The notes: a model not told the origin generated them from the letters alone. Counted from the stretch's first letter, positions 1 to 8,594 are shown. The stretch is DNA of 14,902 bases from DATEPR01 sp036269975 (GCA_036269975.1 DATBDL010000281.1:1-14902); one strand, 5' to 3'. Translations and numbers: made by a program.

Positions 1-52
1 AAACGCGATCAGGGTTCCGTACCGAGCGGCGACATGACCGTCGAATGGCAGC

Positions 53-421
53 GTGGGCGCAGGTATCCAGGACAACCGGCTCATGGCGTTCAGTCACCGT
101 GCTGGTCCCACTGGTCCTCGTCGCCGACACACGATCGTCGGTGCCGAAGAACTGATCGGCTTCCTGTCGCATCCTCGTGTGGTCCACCCGCGGCAACCGT
201 TCATATGGGCCGGCTGCCTCGTGATCAGCAACGGCGTCCTGATCAGCCCGGAAAGTTTCGACGTCGACACTTGGGGCGTCACGAGATATCGACGCGAAAT
301 CCTGCCGGCTGACGAACCGACGCCGCAATGTGGTCAATTCCGCGATCCGATGACTATCCCCGATGATCGTGAAGGACTGGCTGTGCTGAATGGTTGCGGA
401 GATCCGCCAGTAGTTCGGTGA
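53..421 (+). CDS. uncertain hypothetical ORF or gene remnant
   Basis: This 122-residue plus-strand frame (GTG start at 53, an internal ATG at 83) is the only candidate gene in the stretch left of jetD. I do not recognise the product. From about 130 to 280 the codons favour G/C at the third position, including a run reading FIWAGCLVISNGVLISP, which hints at real or formerly real coding sequence. Before 130 and after 290 the third-position bias fades. No convincing ribosome binding site precedes either start. The frame converges on jetD and its last 68 bases lie inside the jetD coding sequence, which is unlikely for an intact gene. It may be a decayed fragment or a chance open frame. Confidence 0.25.
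   Translation: MGAGIQDNRLMAFSHRAGPTGPRRRHTIVGAEELIGFLSHPRVVHPRQPFIWAGCLVISNGVLISPESFDVDTWGVTRYRREILPADEPTPQCGQFRDPMTIPDDREGLAVLNGCGDPPVVR
222..245. other. inverted repeat with two TGATCA palindromes
   Basis: TGATCAG at 222-228 and CTGATCA at 239-245 form a perfect 7-bp inverted repeat around a 10-base loop, and each arm contains the self-complementary hexamer TGATCA. It lies about 110 bases beyond the jetD stop, where a transcription terminator for the jet operon could sit, but no T-run follows the stem on the minus strand. A two-site operator or a chance repeat are equally possible. Confidence 0.25.
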
Positions 422-1652
422 GTACCAGTTCTTCCTGGACATGGACGCCATGATGTTCCAACTCTCGGCGTAGGTCCGGATCCCAGGCTGCGTCTGTCGG
501 GCGGCCGGTCAGCTTTCCGCCGGTGACCGATTCGAGCGCTGCTCGGTAGGCTTTCGCGTTGAATCGCCATTGTTGCCATTCGAATCGTTCGCGCAGTGCG
601 TTGGCTATCCTGATGCCGCCCCAGTCGAAATCGCCGTGGTACGCCAGTTCCGCTCCGTTGGATACGAGCAATGTGAGCAGGCGGATGGCGGCTGTCGATG
701 GCTGGCCGCCTACGCACACCATTGGTGGGCCGGCGGCGCCCAGTTCGTCCGCTGCGCTGGCCAGCACGATCGGATTCTCACACACCCACACCCGTTGTGT
801 GCCAACGCCGAGCGTCAGCTCGTTTCGACCTAGCTGGCGGAGGGTCAGCACGCACGGCTCACCGGCCTCGGTCGCCGCCGCGAGCATCCGGTCTACGGCG
901 GTACCGACACCGCCGGGCAGTCCCAGCGTCAACACCGTCGATGACAACTCGTCGCGGTGTACGCCCACGGCGGCCCACGCGGTACGGCGCTCTGCTGCCG
1001 AGCCGTCGCCGGTTGGCGCCCCTCCGGCCAGTACCCGCACTGCCGCCAGCGCCAGGGTTGCGAGCGGGCGTCCGTCGTCCAGGCCGTGTGCGTCGCCTGT
1101 GGTCTCGGCGGCCAACCGTCCGCCGGCAATACCGGTCGACGGCAGCGCGTCGAGTACTCGCAGCAGCGCCTGAACCAGCAACTTCGCTTCTACGGGGCCC
1201 GACGTCAACCGGCGCAGCATGCCGGTGGCGTCCAGCCACGTCCGCCACTCGGCCAGCTCCGGTCGCCGCTCGACCAGCTCGGCCAGCGGCGCCAGAACCG
1301 TCTGCCAGGCCGCCGCCGACGCGGCCGATTCCGCTCTGCGGTCGGCGACGGTGCCCAGGAGCACCTCGATCGCGGCGGCCAGCCCATCCGGTGCGGCACC
1401 ACTGGTCCGTAACACCGCGTCCAACTCGTCCAGTGACACCGTCAGCGACCTGCCCGTCGTCACGCGGCGGCCCAGTAGGCGTTCGACCGCGCGCCGTTGC
1501 TCGGGGTCGGCGTTGACCAGGGTGATCGTTCCGGTCAGCGGCCGGCCCAGTTCCAGGCGGTGCCGCACGCGTCCCACCAACCAGGCGGTGTGCTCACCAC
1601 CCAACAACCGGCGTATCCGTACCGGATCGGACTGTTGGTCCACCGGCACCAC
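354..1652 (-). CDS. jetD: Wadjet nuclease subunit JetD (TIGR02679, DUF2399 Toprim)
   Basis: This 432-residue protein is the DNA-cleaving subunit of a Wadjet plasmid-defence complex. The N-terminal part (about residues 10-230, e.g. RIRRLLGGEHTAWLVGRV and LTGTITLVNADPEQRRAVE) matches the DUF3323-type region of TIGR02679. The C-terminal DUF2399 region is a Toprim fold: the acidic residue is Glu292 in VWVCENPIVL and the DxD pair is Asp341/Asp343 in YHGDFDWGGIRIAN. From the family, these residues bind metal for double-strand cleavage of DNA presented by the JetABC motor. I chose GTG at 1652 because it overlaps the jetC stop in TAGTG and leaves the family N-terminus intact; GTGs at 1649 and 1643 are alternatives. 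No clear Shine-Dalgarno is visible, so expression probably relies on coupling. The C-terminus (EELVLTELLADL) ends as in the family, so the gene looks complete. Confidence 0.9.
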   Translation of the reverse strand: MVPVDQQSDPVRIRRLLGGEHTAWLVGRVRHRLELGRPLTGTITLVNADPEQRRAVERLLGRRVTTGRSLTVSLDELDAVLRTSGAAPDGLAAAIEVLLGTVADRRAESAASAAAWQTVLAPLAELVERRPELAEWRTWLDATGMLRRLTSGPVEAKLLVQALLRVLDALPSTGIAGGRLAAETTGDAHGLDDGRPLATLALAAVRVLAGGAPTGDGSAAERRTAWAAVGVHRDELSSTVLTLGLPGGVGTAVDRMLAAATEAGEPCVLTLRQLGRNELTLGVGTQRVWVCENPIVLASAADELGAAGPPMVCVGGQPSTAAIRLLTLLVSNGAELAYHGDFDWGGIRIANALRERFEWQQWRFNAKAYRAALESVTGGKLTGRPTDAAWDPDLRRELEHHGVHVQEELVLTELLADLRNHSAQPVLHDHRG

Positions 1653-4600
1653 TACGGCGCCGGCCAGTCGACACGCCGGCGTTCCCGGCCGTCCCAGCGC
1701 CACGGCGTGACCAGCACGGCGTCGATGCCTTCGCGGCGGGACAACTGGGCGATGGCAAGGCCGGGCACCTGCGGGTAGCAGCCCCATTCGCGCTCGCTGG
1801 TCATCACCACGTCCAGGTCGAACGCGGCCAGCAGACCCAGACACTTGGCACGCGAATCGTCGTCAACGCCGGCGAATGCCTCGTCCAGGGCGATCAGCCG
1901 GGGCGTGTACGGGTTGCCGGACGACGTGTAGAACGACGACGCGGCCGCGAACAGTGGCACCGACGCGGCCAGTACCCGTTCACCGCCGGACGCCGGCCCG
2001 GTTGCCGGTCGCCACTGGCCGTCCTGGTACCTCTGGATCGCGAACTCGTGCCACGCGCGGTAGTCCAGCGCTCGGGTGAGCTGTTCGGCCCAACCGCCGG
2101 AGCTGTCCTCGGCGTGTTCGGTGTTGATCCGTTCCTGGAGGAACGCACCGACCGCCGTCCGGTCCGCCGCGCTCCACGCGTCCGCGGTCTGGCGTAGCAG
2201 CCGATCGCGTACGGCGGCCAGCCCGTCGGGTGCCGTGCGCGACAGCCGCCATTGCAACCGCAGTCGCATGCCGGTCGACGTCGGCCGGTCGGCCAGGTCG
2301 GCGTTGATGGCACCGACCTGTTCCTCCGCGCCGCTGATCAGTTCCTGGAGTGTTCCCGCCACCTCGTTGATCAGGTGGTTCTCCAGGATTTCCCGCTCCT
2401 TGGCCGACAGCAGCGTCGCCCTGTGCTCCGTCTCGGCCAGCAGGCCGGCCACCAGTGTGGGCACGTCCTGCCTGCGACCGCCGAACAGCACGTCGACCAC
2501 GATGACGCCGTCGCGAACCGTCATGCCGACGGAATGGCCGTGCCGGGACAGGGCATCGGTGAGCAGCTTGTGCTCCGCCGTGACACGCTGCTGCACCAGT
2601 TCCCACGGCCGGTCGGCATCGTCCACGTGCTCCAGCGCCGCGTTGATCGCGCGGGCCAACGCGATCGCCGGTGTCGGCGCCCACTCGTCGGACGGGTCGG
2701 GGACATCCAGGTCGGGCAGGACGGTGTGCAGCAGGCCGGTGGCAACGAACGCGCGCAACGCGTTGACCGCGTGGTCCCGCTCGTCGACGGCGGCGGTGAT
2801 CGACTCGCGCAGGGATTCCCGCAGCCCGTCCGCCTTTCCCCTGCCTTCGCGGGCCTGACCGGCGGTCGCGCGCTGCTCTCGCTCCATGTCGTCGCGCGCA
2901 GTCAGTTCACGGTCCACCGCGGCCAGTTGCCGGTGCAGTTCTTCGACGGCGCCCCCCGCGGTTTCCAGCAGTACCCGGTGCCGTTCGGCCGCGGTCGCGG
3001 CCGCCGCACGTGCGTGGCTGGCAGCCGACGCGCGTTCTTCGCGCTGTTCGACCGCGTCGGTCAGTTCGTCCTGGGCCCGCGTCACCTCGTCGCGGGCGCG
3101 TCGTACCGCCTGGGCCGCCGGCCACAGACCGGCCAGTGCCACCCGGTAGTCCCCGAGCGCCGAGCGCACCGAGGACAGGGCCGTGTGCTCCGTTGGCAGG
3201 CCGACATCGCCGGCGAACTCGTTCGCCGTGGCACCGGCCGCGGCGGCCTGCTCCTGTCGTCGTGCGACCAGCGCCTCGGCACCCGTCAACTGCTCGTCGA
3301 CGCGGCGTTTCGCCTCGTGTTCGGCCGCCACCCTGGTGTGCGCGTCGCGTAGCGCGGCGTCCACGGGCTGGGCCTGGTGTTCGGCCACCAGCCCGTCGGC
3401 ACGCTCGGCGAGTCGCACGTCGGCGCCGTCGAGTTCGGCGAGCCGGGTGTCGATATCGCCCAGTTCGGCGCGTAGCGCGGCCAGCCGGGCGCGTCGGGCG
3501 GCCTCCCGCGCGCCCTCGCCGATGTGGACAGCGGTGTCCTTGTGCCACGACCCGGTCAGCGGACCGTTGGCGAACCGTCCGTCGACGCCGACCCAGGTCA
3601 CGCCGCCGGGGCCGAGGCCGATCGCGGCGAGCACAGCCGCGACAGCCGTGTCGGTCAGCGGGGCGGCCATCGGGTCGCCCTGGTCGATGGCCGGTGCCAG
3701 CACGGCGGTCAGACCAACGGCGAGTGCCGGCCGTACTGCGCGTACGACCACGTCATCACGGATCGGATCACGCAGTTCCCCGTCCGGTGTCACCCAGGCG
3801 TCCAGGATGCCGGCCGCTTCGAGTGCGGCTTCGAGACCGGCGCGATGCTGGTCGGACACCCCGTCGGTGAAGTCGACCACCTGCCAGAAGGGTGCTCCCG
3901 GCCGACCATCGCGCCCCGAGGGTTCGCGCGTGTGCGGCGCAGGCGGAGCGTCCTGACCACCGGCGGCCAGTCGGGCGATCTCGTCGGCGATCCGTTCGCG
4001 GGCCAGACGGATTTCCGCGCGAAGCGCGTCCAACTCCGCCCTGCGCCGGCCGAGTTCCTCGGTGGCCCGCCGGACGGCATCGGCCACGGCGCTGGCGGCC
4101 GGGTTCGGACCGGCCAGCGTCTCGGTCCACGACTCCAACGCGGCGAGCACGTCCTCCTGGTCGCCGACGCGGATCTCCACCGTGTCGGCGAGGTAGCCGG
4201 TGTACGCATCGACCAGCACACGGGCCTGATCGGTGACCTCGGTCTCGGCCGTGATGATCCGGTCGACGGCGGCCTGCCGCTCACCGGTGATCCGATCGAC
4301 CTCCGCGCGTGCCGTCCGGACCGCGGCTTCGGCCGTGGCCGCCGCCTGTAGCAATGTGTCCAAACGGGACACAGCAGCGGACTGTTCGTCGATCACGTCC
4401 GTACCGGCACGGCTGGCACGCGGGTACGGCGGCTGGTCGGTGGCCAGTTCGGACAGCACGTGCGCGTGTCTGGCGACGATCAACGCGGTTTCCGCGGCCG
4501 CCGCCGCTCTGTGCTGCGCCGCTTCGAAGGCGGCCTCGTCGATCTGGGCGATCCGCGCGGCGTCGGCCAGTCGGCCTTCCCGCCGGCGTGCGGTGTCGAC

Positions 4601-5704
4601 CGCCTTCACCCGCTCGGTTTCCCGGTCGGCCGCGAACCGGCGCGACTGTTCGGCTTCCTTGCCCGCCTTCGTCAGTTCTCGCGCGTTCCGCATCTCCGGG
4701 CTCTGTTCGAGCGCCGCTCGCCGCGCCGCCAGCACGGTCTCGGCCGCCGAGAGCTCGTCCAACCGGGTGTTGGCGGCGGCCAGAGCCCGATCGGCCTGCT
4801 GGTAGGCCGTCTCGGCGGCACCGAGGTCCTGGCTGAGTTGCTCGTAACGGCTGTGTGCCCTGCGCGGTGGGGTCGCGCATCGCTTGGCCGCGATTCCGGC
4901 GTACCGGCGGTAGTGAGTGAGGAAGGCGTCCGCGGCCGTCTTCGCCTCGGCAAGGCCGAGCAGGGCTTCCCGTTCCTCGTCGAGACCGCGGAACGCCTCG
5001 GCGACCGTGGTGACCAGTGACGGGTCCAGCGGCGGCAGTGCCTCGGTCAGTGCGTGCGAGAGCAGCTTCTCGTCCGGTTTCTTGGACAGTTGTGGCTGCC
5101 GCAACTGGATCAGCAGGTTGACCAGGGCTTCGTAACGGTGCTGGCCCAGCCCGAACAGCGCCTCGTCCACGGCCCGCCGGTAGTCCGTCGCGGTGTCGTA
5201 GACGGTGCCGTGGCCGTCCACGGCGTCCCGGAGCTTCTCCCTTGTCAACGCTACGCGGGTGGGGCTGACCAGGGACAGGTCGCTGCCGATGCGTTGGGTG
5301 GTGAGGAAGAACCAGTGCCGGGCGATGCCCTTGCCGCGCACCGCCTTGAGACCCGCGCCGATCGTACGGAATTCGGCAGCGCCATCCGAATTCACGCGAC
5401 CGAATTCGAGCCACGTGTAGCCAAGGCGTTCCGGATGCGGGTGCTTGCCGCCGAGCAGCAGGTTCCACTCCATCCGCTTGTTGCGGTCACCGTCGGGCTC
5501 GACCCGGTGGGCGGCCAGGTCACCGTCGAGCAGAAACGGCAGGGTCAGCGCGAGAACTTTGGACTTCCCGGTGCCGTTGTTGCCACGCAACAACAATCGG
5601 CCATCGTGGAACTGGAATTCCTCGGTGTCGTAGTAGAACATGTCCACCAGGCCCGCGCGCAACGGCTGCCAGCGCCTGCGGTGTGGGGTGGGCAGGTCGT
5701 TCAA
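1652..5704 (-). CDS. jetC: Wadjet SMC-like ATPase JetC (TIGR02680)
   Basis: This 1350-residue MukB/SMC-like ATPase is the motor of the Wadjet complex. Walker A is GNNGTGKS at residues 41-48, just after the conserved DMFYYDTEEFQF. Long Ala/Glu/Arg-rich heptad stretches (about 200-580 and 730-1080) are the two coiled-coil arms. A Gly/Pro-richer globular section at about 590-730, containing GRPGAPFWQVVDFTDG and LDAWVTPDGELRDP, is the hinge region. The C-terminal SbcC-like head has the signature SGGE at 1239-1242 and Walker B LIALDEAFAGVD from 1270, with catalytic Glu1275. The frame stays open upstream to 5911, but the extra sequence is Arg-rich shadow of jetB. The true start is TTG at 5704: it is preceded by AGAAAGG with 10-base spacing, overlaps the jetB stop as TTGA, and gives the family N-terminus NDLPTPHRRRWQPLRAG. 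In the family, ATP hydrolysis drives loop extrusion that detects small circular DNA. Confidence 0.93.
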   Translation of the reverse strand: MNDLPTPHRRRWQPLRAGLVDMFYYDTEEFQFHDGRLLLRGNNGTGKSKVLALTLPFLLDGDLAAHRVEPDGDRNKRMEWNLLLGGKHPHPERLGYTWLEFGRVNSDGAAEFRTIGAGLKAVRGKGIARHWFFLTTQRIGSDLSLVSPTRVALTREKLRDAVDGHGTVYDTATDYRRAVDEALFGLGQHRYEALVNLLIQLRQPQLSKKPDEKLLSHALTEALPPLDPSLVTTVAEAFRGLDEEREALLGLAEAKTAADAFLTHYRRYAGIAAKRCATPPRRAHSRYEQLSQDLGAAETAYQQADRALAAANTRLDELSAAETVLAARRAALEQSPEMRNARELTKAGKEAEQSRRFAADRETERVKAVDTARRREGRLADAARIAQIDEAAFEAAQHRAAAAAETALIVARHAHVLSELATDQPPYPRASRAGTDVIDEQSAAVSRLDTLLQAAATAEAAVRTARAEVDRITGERQAAVDRIITAETEVTDQARVLVDAYTGYLADTVEIRVGDQEDVLAALESWTETLAGPNPAASAVADAVRRATEELGRRRAELDALRAEIRLARERIADEIARLAAGGQDAPPAPHTREPSGRDGRPGAPFWQVVDFTDGVSDQHRAGLEAALEAAGILDAWVTPDGELRDPIRDDVVVRAVRPALAVGLTAVLAPAIDQGDPMAAPLTDTAVAAVLAAIGLGPGGVTWVGVDGRFANGPLTGSWHKDTAVHIGEGAREAARRARLAALRAELGDIDTRLAELDGADVRLAERADGLVAEHQAQPVDAALRDAHTRVAAEHEAKRRVDEQLTGAEALVARRQEQAAAAGATANEFAGDVGLPTEHTALSSVRSALGDYRVALAGLWPAAQAVRRARDEVTRAQDELTDAVEQREERASAASHARAAAATAAERHRVLLETAGGAVEELHRQLAAVDRELTARDDMEREQRATAGQAREGRGKADGLRESLRESITAAVDERDHAVNALRAFVATGLLHTVLPDLDVPDPSDEWAPTPAIALARAINAALEHVDDADRPWELVQQRVTAEHKLLTDALSRHGHSVGMTVRDGVIVVDVLFGGRRQDVPTLVAGLLAETEHRATLLSAKEREILENHLINEVAGTLQELISGAEEQVGAINADLADRPTSTGMRLRLQWRLSRTAPDGLAAVRDRLLRQTADAWSAADRTAVGAFLQERINTEHAEDSSGGWAEQLTRALDYRAWHEFAIQRYQDGQWRPATGPASGGERVLAASVPLFAAASSFYTSSGNPYTPRLIALDEAFAGVDDDSRAKCLGLLAAFDLDVVMTSEREWGCYPQVPGLAIAQLSRREGIDAVLVTPWRWDGRERRRVDWPAP

Positions 5705-6930
5705 CGTCGGCCGGCCTTTCTGGTCGTTCGAAGGCTCGGTCCGGTGTGGACGGTCGGCTCCTGTACGGCGTAGCGGGCGATGGCCGGCCGGCCGAGCACC
5801 ATCGGCGAATCCCCTGTGACGTCGGCGACCAGTCGCAACGCGCGGAGCTTGTCCAGCGCGATCGACAACAGTTCGACGTCGGCGCCCGGCTCGGTGACGC
5901 CACGGCGCCAATACGTCTCGTGCTCCCGAGCCTGCTTGCGGACGTAGGCGCGCAGCCGGTCGACCGGCACGGGCTCCGGCGCCCGCTGCGCCAGGTACTC
6001 GGCGACCAACAGGGTGACATGGCCGTCGGTGCGCTGCTCGGGCATGCGCACATCGGTGAGGTCGTCGTCCGGGTCCACCATCGCGACGCCCTCGGCCCGC
6101 ATCTCGGCGACCAGCCCGGTGGCTTCCTCGATACGCCGGGTGATCGCGTGTCGCTGGCTGACCAGATAGGCGCGTTCGTCGTCGGTCAACTCGTCGTAGT
6201 ACACGACCGGATCGTCCAGCAGCCGTCGGGTCAGCCCGTGCCGTAACGCCCGGTTGCGCAACTCGTCCGTGTCCGGCATCGGTTCCGTTGCCAGCTCACG
6301 CAACCGCTGGTCGTGGTCGAGCGCCTCGATCGTCGATGCTCCGCGACTGCCCGTCAGCAGCGCGGCCAGCACCCGTCGCCGCACGTCGTACAGCACGTCA
6401 CCGGTATCGGTCAGATAGGCGTCCTCGTCGCCGGCCACCCGCTCCAGGACTCCCAGACCGAGCAGCAGCCTGACCACGGCCACCAGATCGGACCGCTCGT
6501 CCCGACGACTGAGGGTGAACACGACACCGGCCTCGGCCAACTCCGGCTCGCCTGCCGCGACCAGTACCCCTTCGGCCAGCCGGCCGAGGGTGATCTGCGC
6601 GTCGGCCCGCTCCAACACCGACAGCGCGAGGCACAGGAGCACGTACCTGCGACGACCGAACGCGGGCCGGCCGCGTCCCTCCCGTGCCGGATGCACACCG
6701 GGATCGCGGGCGTCGGCCGGCATCGTCTTGAACAGCCGGGCGGACTCGGCGTCCACCACCAGTCGCCAGCCGGTCTCGGCGCCCAGCCAGCCGCGCAGGT
6801 CCGTCGCGTACTTGCGGACCAGCCGCAGCGCGTCGTCGTCGATCCCCGCCGTCAGCAGCGGCTTGGCCAGTAACGCCCGCAGTGCGGACCGGCGGCCGGC
6901 GACGTCGTTGTCGCTGGTCAGGCTCGTCAT
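5701..6930 (-). CDS. jetB: Wadjet subunit JetB (TIGR02678, DUF2398)
   Basis: This 409-residue protein matches the TIGR02678/DUF2398 family, the MukE/KITE-like winged-helix subunit of actinobacterial Wadjet systems. Recognisable stretches are the N-terminal ALRALLAKPLLTAG, the central GRRRYVLLCLALSVLERAD followed by QITLGRLAEGVL, the VVYYDELTDDERAYLVSQR segment, and a C-terminal winged-helix-like block (LLSIALDKLRALRLVADV). The frame is open back to 7710, but that sequence is the out-of-frame shadow of jetA. The start at ATG 6930 overlaps the jetA TGA as ATGA, and no strong Shine-Dalgarno precedes it, so translation is probably coupled to jetA. The stop overlaps the TTG of jetC. In the family this subunit binds the kleisin JetA and DNA to build the loop-extruding complex. 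No catalytic residues are expected or seen. Confidence 0.9.
   Translation of the reverse strand: MTSLTSDNDVAGRRSALRALLAKPLLTAGIDDDALRLVRKYATDLRGWLGAETGWRLVVDAESARLFKTMPADARDPGVHPAREGRGRPAFGRRRYVLLCLALSVLERADAQITLGRLAEGVLVAAGEPELAEAGVVFTLSRRDERSDLVAVVRLLLGLGVLERVAGDEDAYLTDTGDVLYDVRRRVLAALLTGSRGASTIEALDHDQRLRELATEPMPDTDELRNRALRHGLTRRLLDDPVVYYDELTDDERAYLVSQRHAITRRIEEATGLVAEMRAEGVAMVDPDDDLTDVRMPEQRTDGHVTLLVAEYLAQRAPEPVPVDRLRAYVRKQAREHETYWRRGVTEPGADVELLSIALDKLRALRLVADVTGDSPMVLGRPAIARYAVQEPTVHTGPSLRTTRKAGRR
5715..5721 (-). promoter_or_regulatory. ribosome binding site of jetC
   Basis: On the minus strand this reads AGAAAGG and ends 10 bases before TTG at 5704. It lies inside the last codons of jetB. 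Together with the TTGA stop/start overlap it supports a TTG start for jetC, because no ATG or GTG at this point gives the conserved family N-terminus. Confidence 0.6.
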
Positions 6931-8594
6931 AAGCCCGCACCCGCCAGCGTTCGCGCGGCCGTAAGGTCGACGATCTCGACGACGTGCTGCGGTCCGCGCA
7001 GTACGCCGTCCTCGGTCGGGATCTCGATGGTGCCCCCATTCGGGACCAGGGCGAGCCGGATCTCCATGGTGCCGTCGCCGGTGGTGGTCGTGACCTCGGT
7101 GTCGCCAGGGTGCCGGGCGGCCAGCGCGTCGCCGAGCAGGGCGAGGAACAGGCGGAACGTCTTGGTGTCCAGTTGGCCGAGTTCGGAGAGCAGTGTCGGC
7201 CCGGTCGTGCGCAGGCGCTCGCGGGCGGCGCTGGTTTCGGCTGCCTCGTGGGATGCCTGCTCGGCGAGTAGGCGACGCTGTTCGGTGCGGTCGGCTACTC
7301 GGTTGGGCTGGCCGCGCCGCTCGTAGGAACCGGTCTTGCGCAGTTGTGGGCTGATCAGCACCGGAGGCGCCGCCCGCCACGGCGTGGTCGGGGTCGGCTG
7401 CTCCTGCTCCCACGCCTCGACGGTGTCCGGGGTGACGGTGAGGTGCCTCGCGGGTGTCAGTCCGAAGGCGACCCGCCACAGCCGATGCGCCGCCGTGTCG
7501 TCGGGGGCTTCGGCGAACCATCTCGCCAGCGTGCGGAAGTCCGCCGACCGGTCGGAACGGCCCGACCGGCGCTCGTTGAACGCGGCCACGGTGTCGATGA
7601 GCTGCGTGATCGCGGTGACCGCTGCGCCACGTAGTAGCCGGGCCTGGGACGGGTGCCGGGAATCCGCCGAGACGAACCAGTCGTGCAGGCCCCGCCACCG
7701 GTTTTGCCACGCGGCAAGCGATGTCGTGATGGCCGCGTTGCGCGCGGCCGCGCTGCCACTGCCGCCTTCGCTGTCGCTTTGGCTGTCGCTTTGGCTGTCG
7801 CTCTGGCTGTCGCTCTGGCTGTCGTTGTCACCTGGGAGGTCCGGGACCGCGTCGGCGGCATCCCGGCGGCCGGCGATCGCGAGCAGTCGGTCGACGTCGG
7901 CCGGTTCGATCTCGCCGAGCAGGGTGGCGATTTCCGCGCCACGATTCGCCAGGTCGGCGATGAAGCGGTTGATGTAGTCGATGAGCCGCTGTTTGTAGGC
8001 GACGAACGCGTCGACGTCGCCGTCCGCGAAATCGATCACTCGCCGCAGCGAAGCCATGAACGCCTGCGCGTTGTCGGCGAGACCGGTGAACCGCTCGGCG
8101 AGCGCGAGCAGTAGTAGATGCACCTTGGCCGGATCGAGATCGACCGGATTCTCGAGGACCAGCGCCCGCAGTGAGCGGAGTTGCTCGGCGATGTCGGCCA
8201 GCGCCACCGACTGTAGCGAACCGCGGCGGCCGATGGCTTCCTCGTAGACGGCGATGGCCTGCTCGGCCGCCTGCCCGGCGGTGGTGAGCTGGTACAGATA
8301 GCGGGCGCGGTGAAAGTCCGCAACGGTGGTGACACGGCTGGTGTCCGGGTCGGCCCGCAGGTTGCCCCACTCCACGAGCTTGTCCAGTGCCGCGACCACA
8401 TGCTCGGTCGCACCCGGCCGGCCCAGATCGCCGACGACGTCCTCCGGGCGCATGTGCACGATGAACCGGTCCCGCGCTCGCGCGAAGGTCATCAGCACGT
8501 CACGGTAGACGGCCGAGTTCGGCGCACCGAGATGCGCGAACGGCTGTCGGGACGCGGCGGTGGTCCGGGGGTCGTCAGACTGGTCGCTGGCCAT
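6927..8594 (-). CDS. jetA: Wadjet subunit JetA (TIGR02677, DUF2397)
   Basis: This 555-residue protein matches TIGR02677/DUF2397, the MukF/kleisin-like first subunit of actinobacterial Wadjet. The N-terminus is diagnostic: PFAHLGAPNSAVYRDVLMTF followed by FIVHMRPEDVVGDL, then a winged-helix-like region (EWGNLRADPDTSRVTTVADF) and helical stretches around residues 120-250. At about 255-275 there is a low-complexity DSQS tandem repeat that is probably an acidic linker. The C-terminal third carries the ISPQLRKTGSYERRGQPNRV segment and a domain with LDTKTFRLFLALLGDAL. I chose ATG 8594 because it lies just before the conserved family start, but no Shine-Dalgarno is visible there. The same frame is open upstream to 9356 through a membrane-protein-like sequence, so an 809-residue fusion cannot be excluded. 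The stop overlaps jetB as ATGA. Confidence 0.88.
   Translation of the reverse strand: MASDQSDDPRTTAASRQPFAHLGAPNSAVYRDVLMTFARARDRFIVHMRPEDVVGDLGRPGATEHVVAALDKLVEWGNLRADPDTSRVTTVADFHRARYLYQLTTAGQAAEQAIAVYEEAIGRRGSLQSVALADIAEQLRSLRALVLENPVDLDPAKVHLLLLALAERFTGLADNAQAFMASLRRVIDFADGDVDAFVAYKQRLIDYINRFIADLANRGAEIATLLGEIEPADVDRLLAIAGRRDAADAVPDLPGDNDSQSDSQSDSQSDSQSDSEGGSGSAAARNAAITTSLAAWQNRWRGLHDWFVSADSRHPSQARLLRGAAVTAITQLIDTVAAFNERRSGRSDRSADFRTLARWFAEAPDDTAAHRLWRVAFGLTPARHLTVTPDTVEAWEQEQPTPTTPWRAAPPVLISPQLRKTGSYERRGQPNRVADRTEQRRLLAEQASHEAAETSAARERLRTTGPTLLSELGQLDTKTFRLFLALLGDALAARHPGDTEVTTTTGDGTMEIRLALVPNGGTIEIPTEDGVLRGPQHVVEIVDLTAARTLAGAGL
7771..7830 (-). repeat. 12-bp tandem repeat encoding DSQS units in JetA
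   Basis: Four head-to-tail copies of CTGTCGCTYTGG (plus-strand orientation, 7771-7818; two copies with T and two with C at the variable base) are followed by a degenerate fifth copy. On the minus strand each unit encodes Asp-Ser-Gln-Ser, giving an acidic, flexible linker in JetA at about residues 255-275. Because the unit is a multiple of three, copy number can change by slippage without breaking the frame. Confidence 0.9.

Noticed and set aside
5705..5911. Upstream extension of the jetC frame to 5911.
   Set aside because: The 69 extra residues are Arg-rich, overlap the end of jetB and precede the conserved family N-terminus.
6931..7710. Upstream extension of the jetB frame to 7710.
   Set aside because: The extra residues are an Arg/Pro-rich shadow of jetA; the ATGA overlap at 6927-6930 gives the natural start.
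7771..7830. The short tandem repeat as a CRISPR-like array.
   Set aside because: Units are 12 bp with no spacers and lie in frame within the jetA coding sequence.
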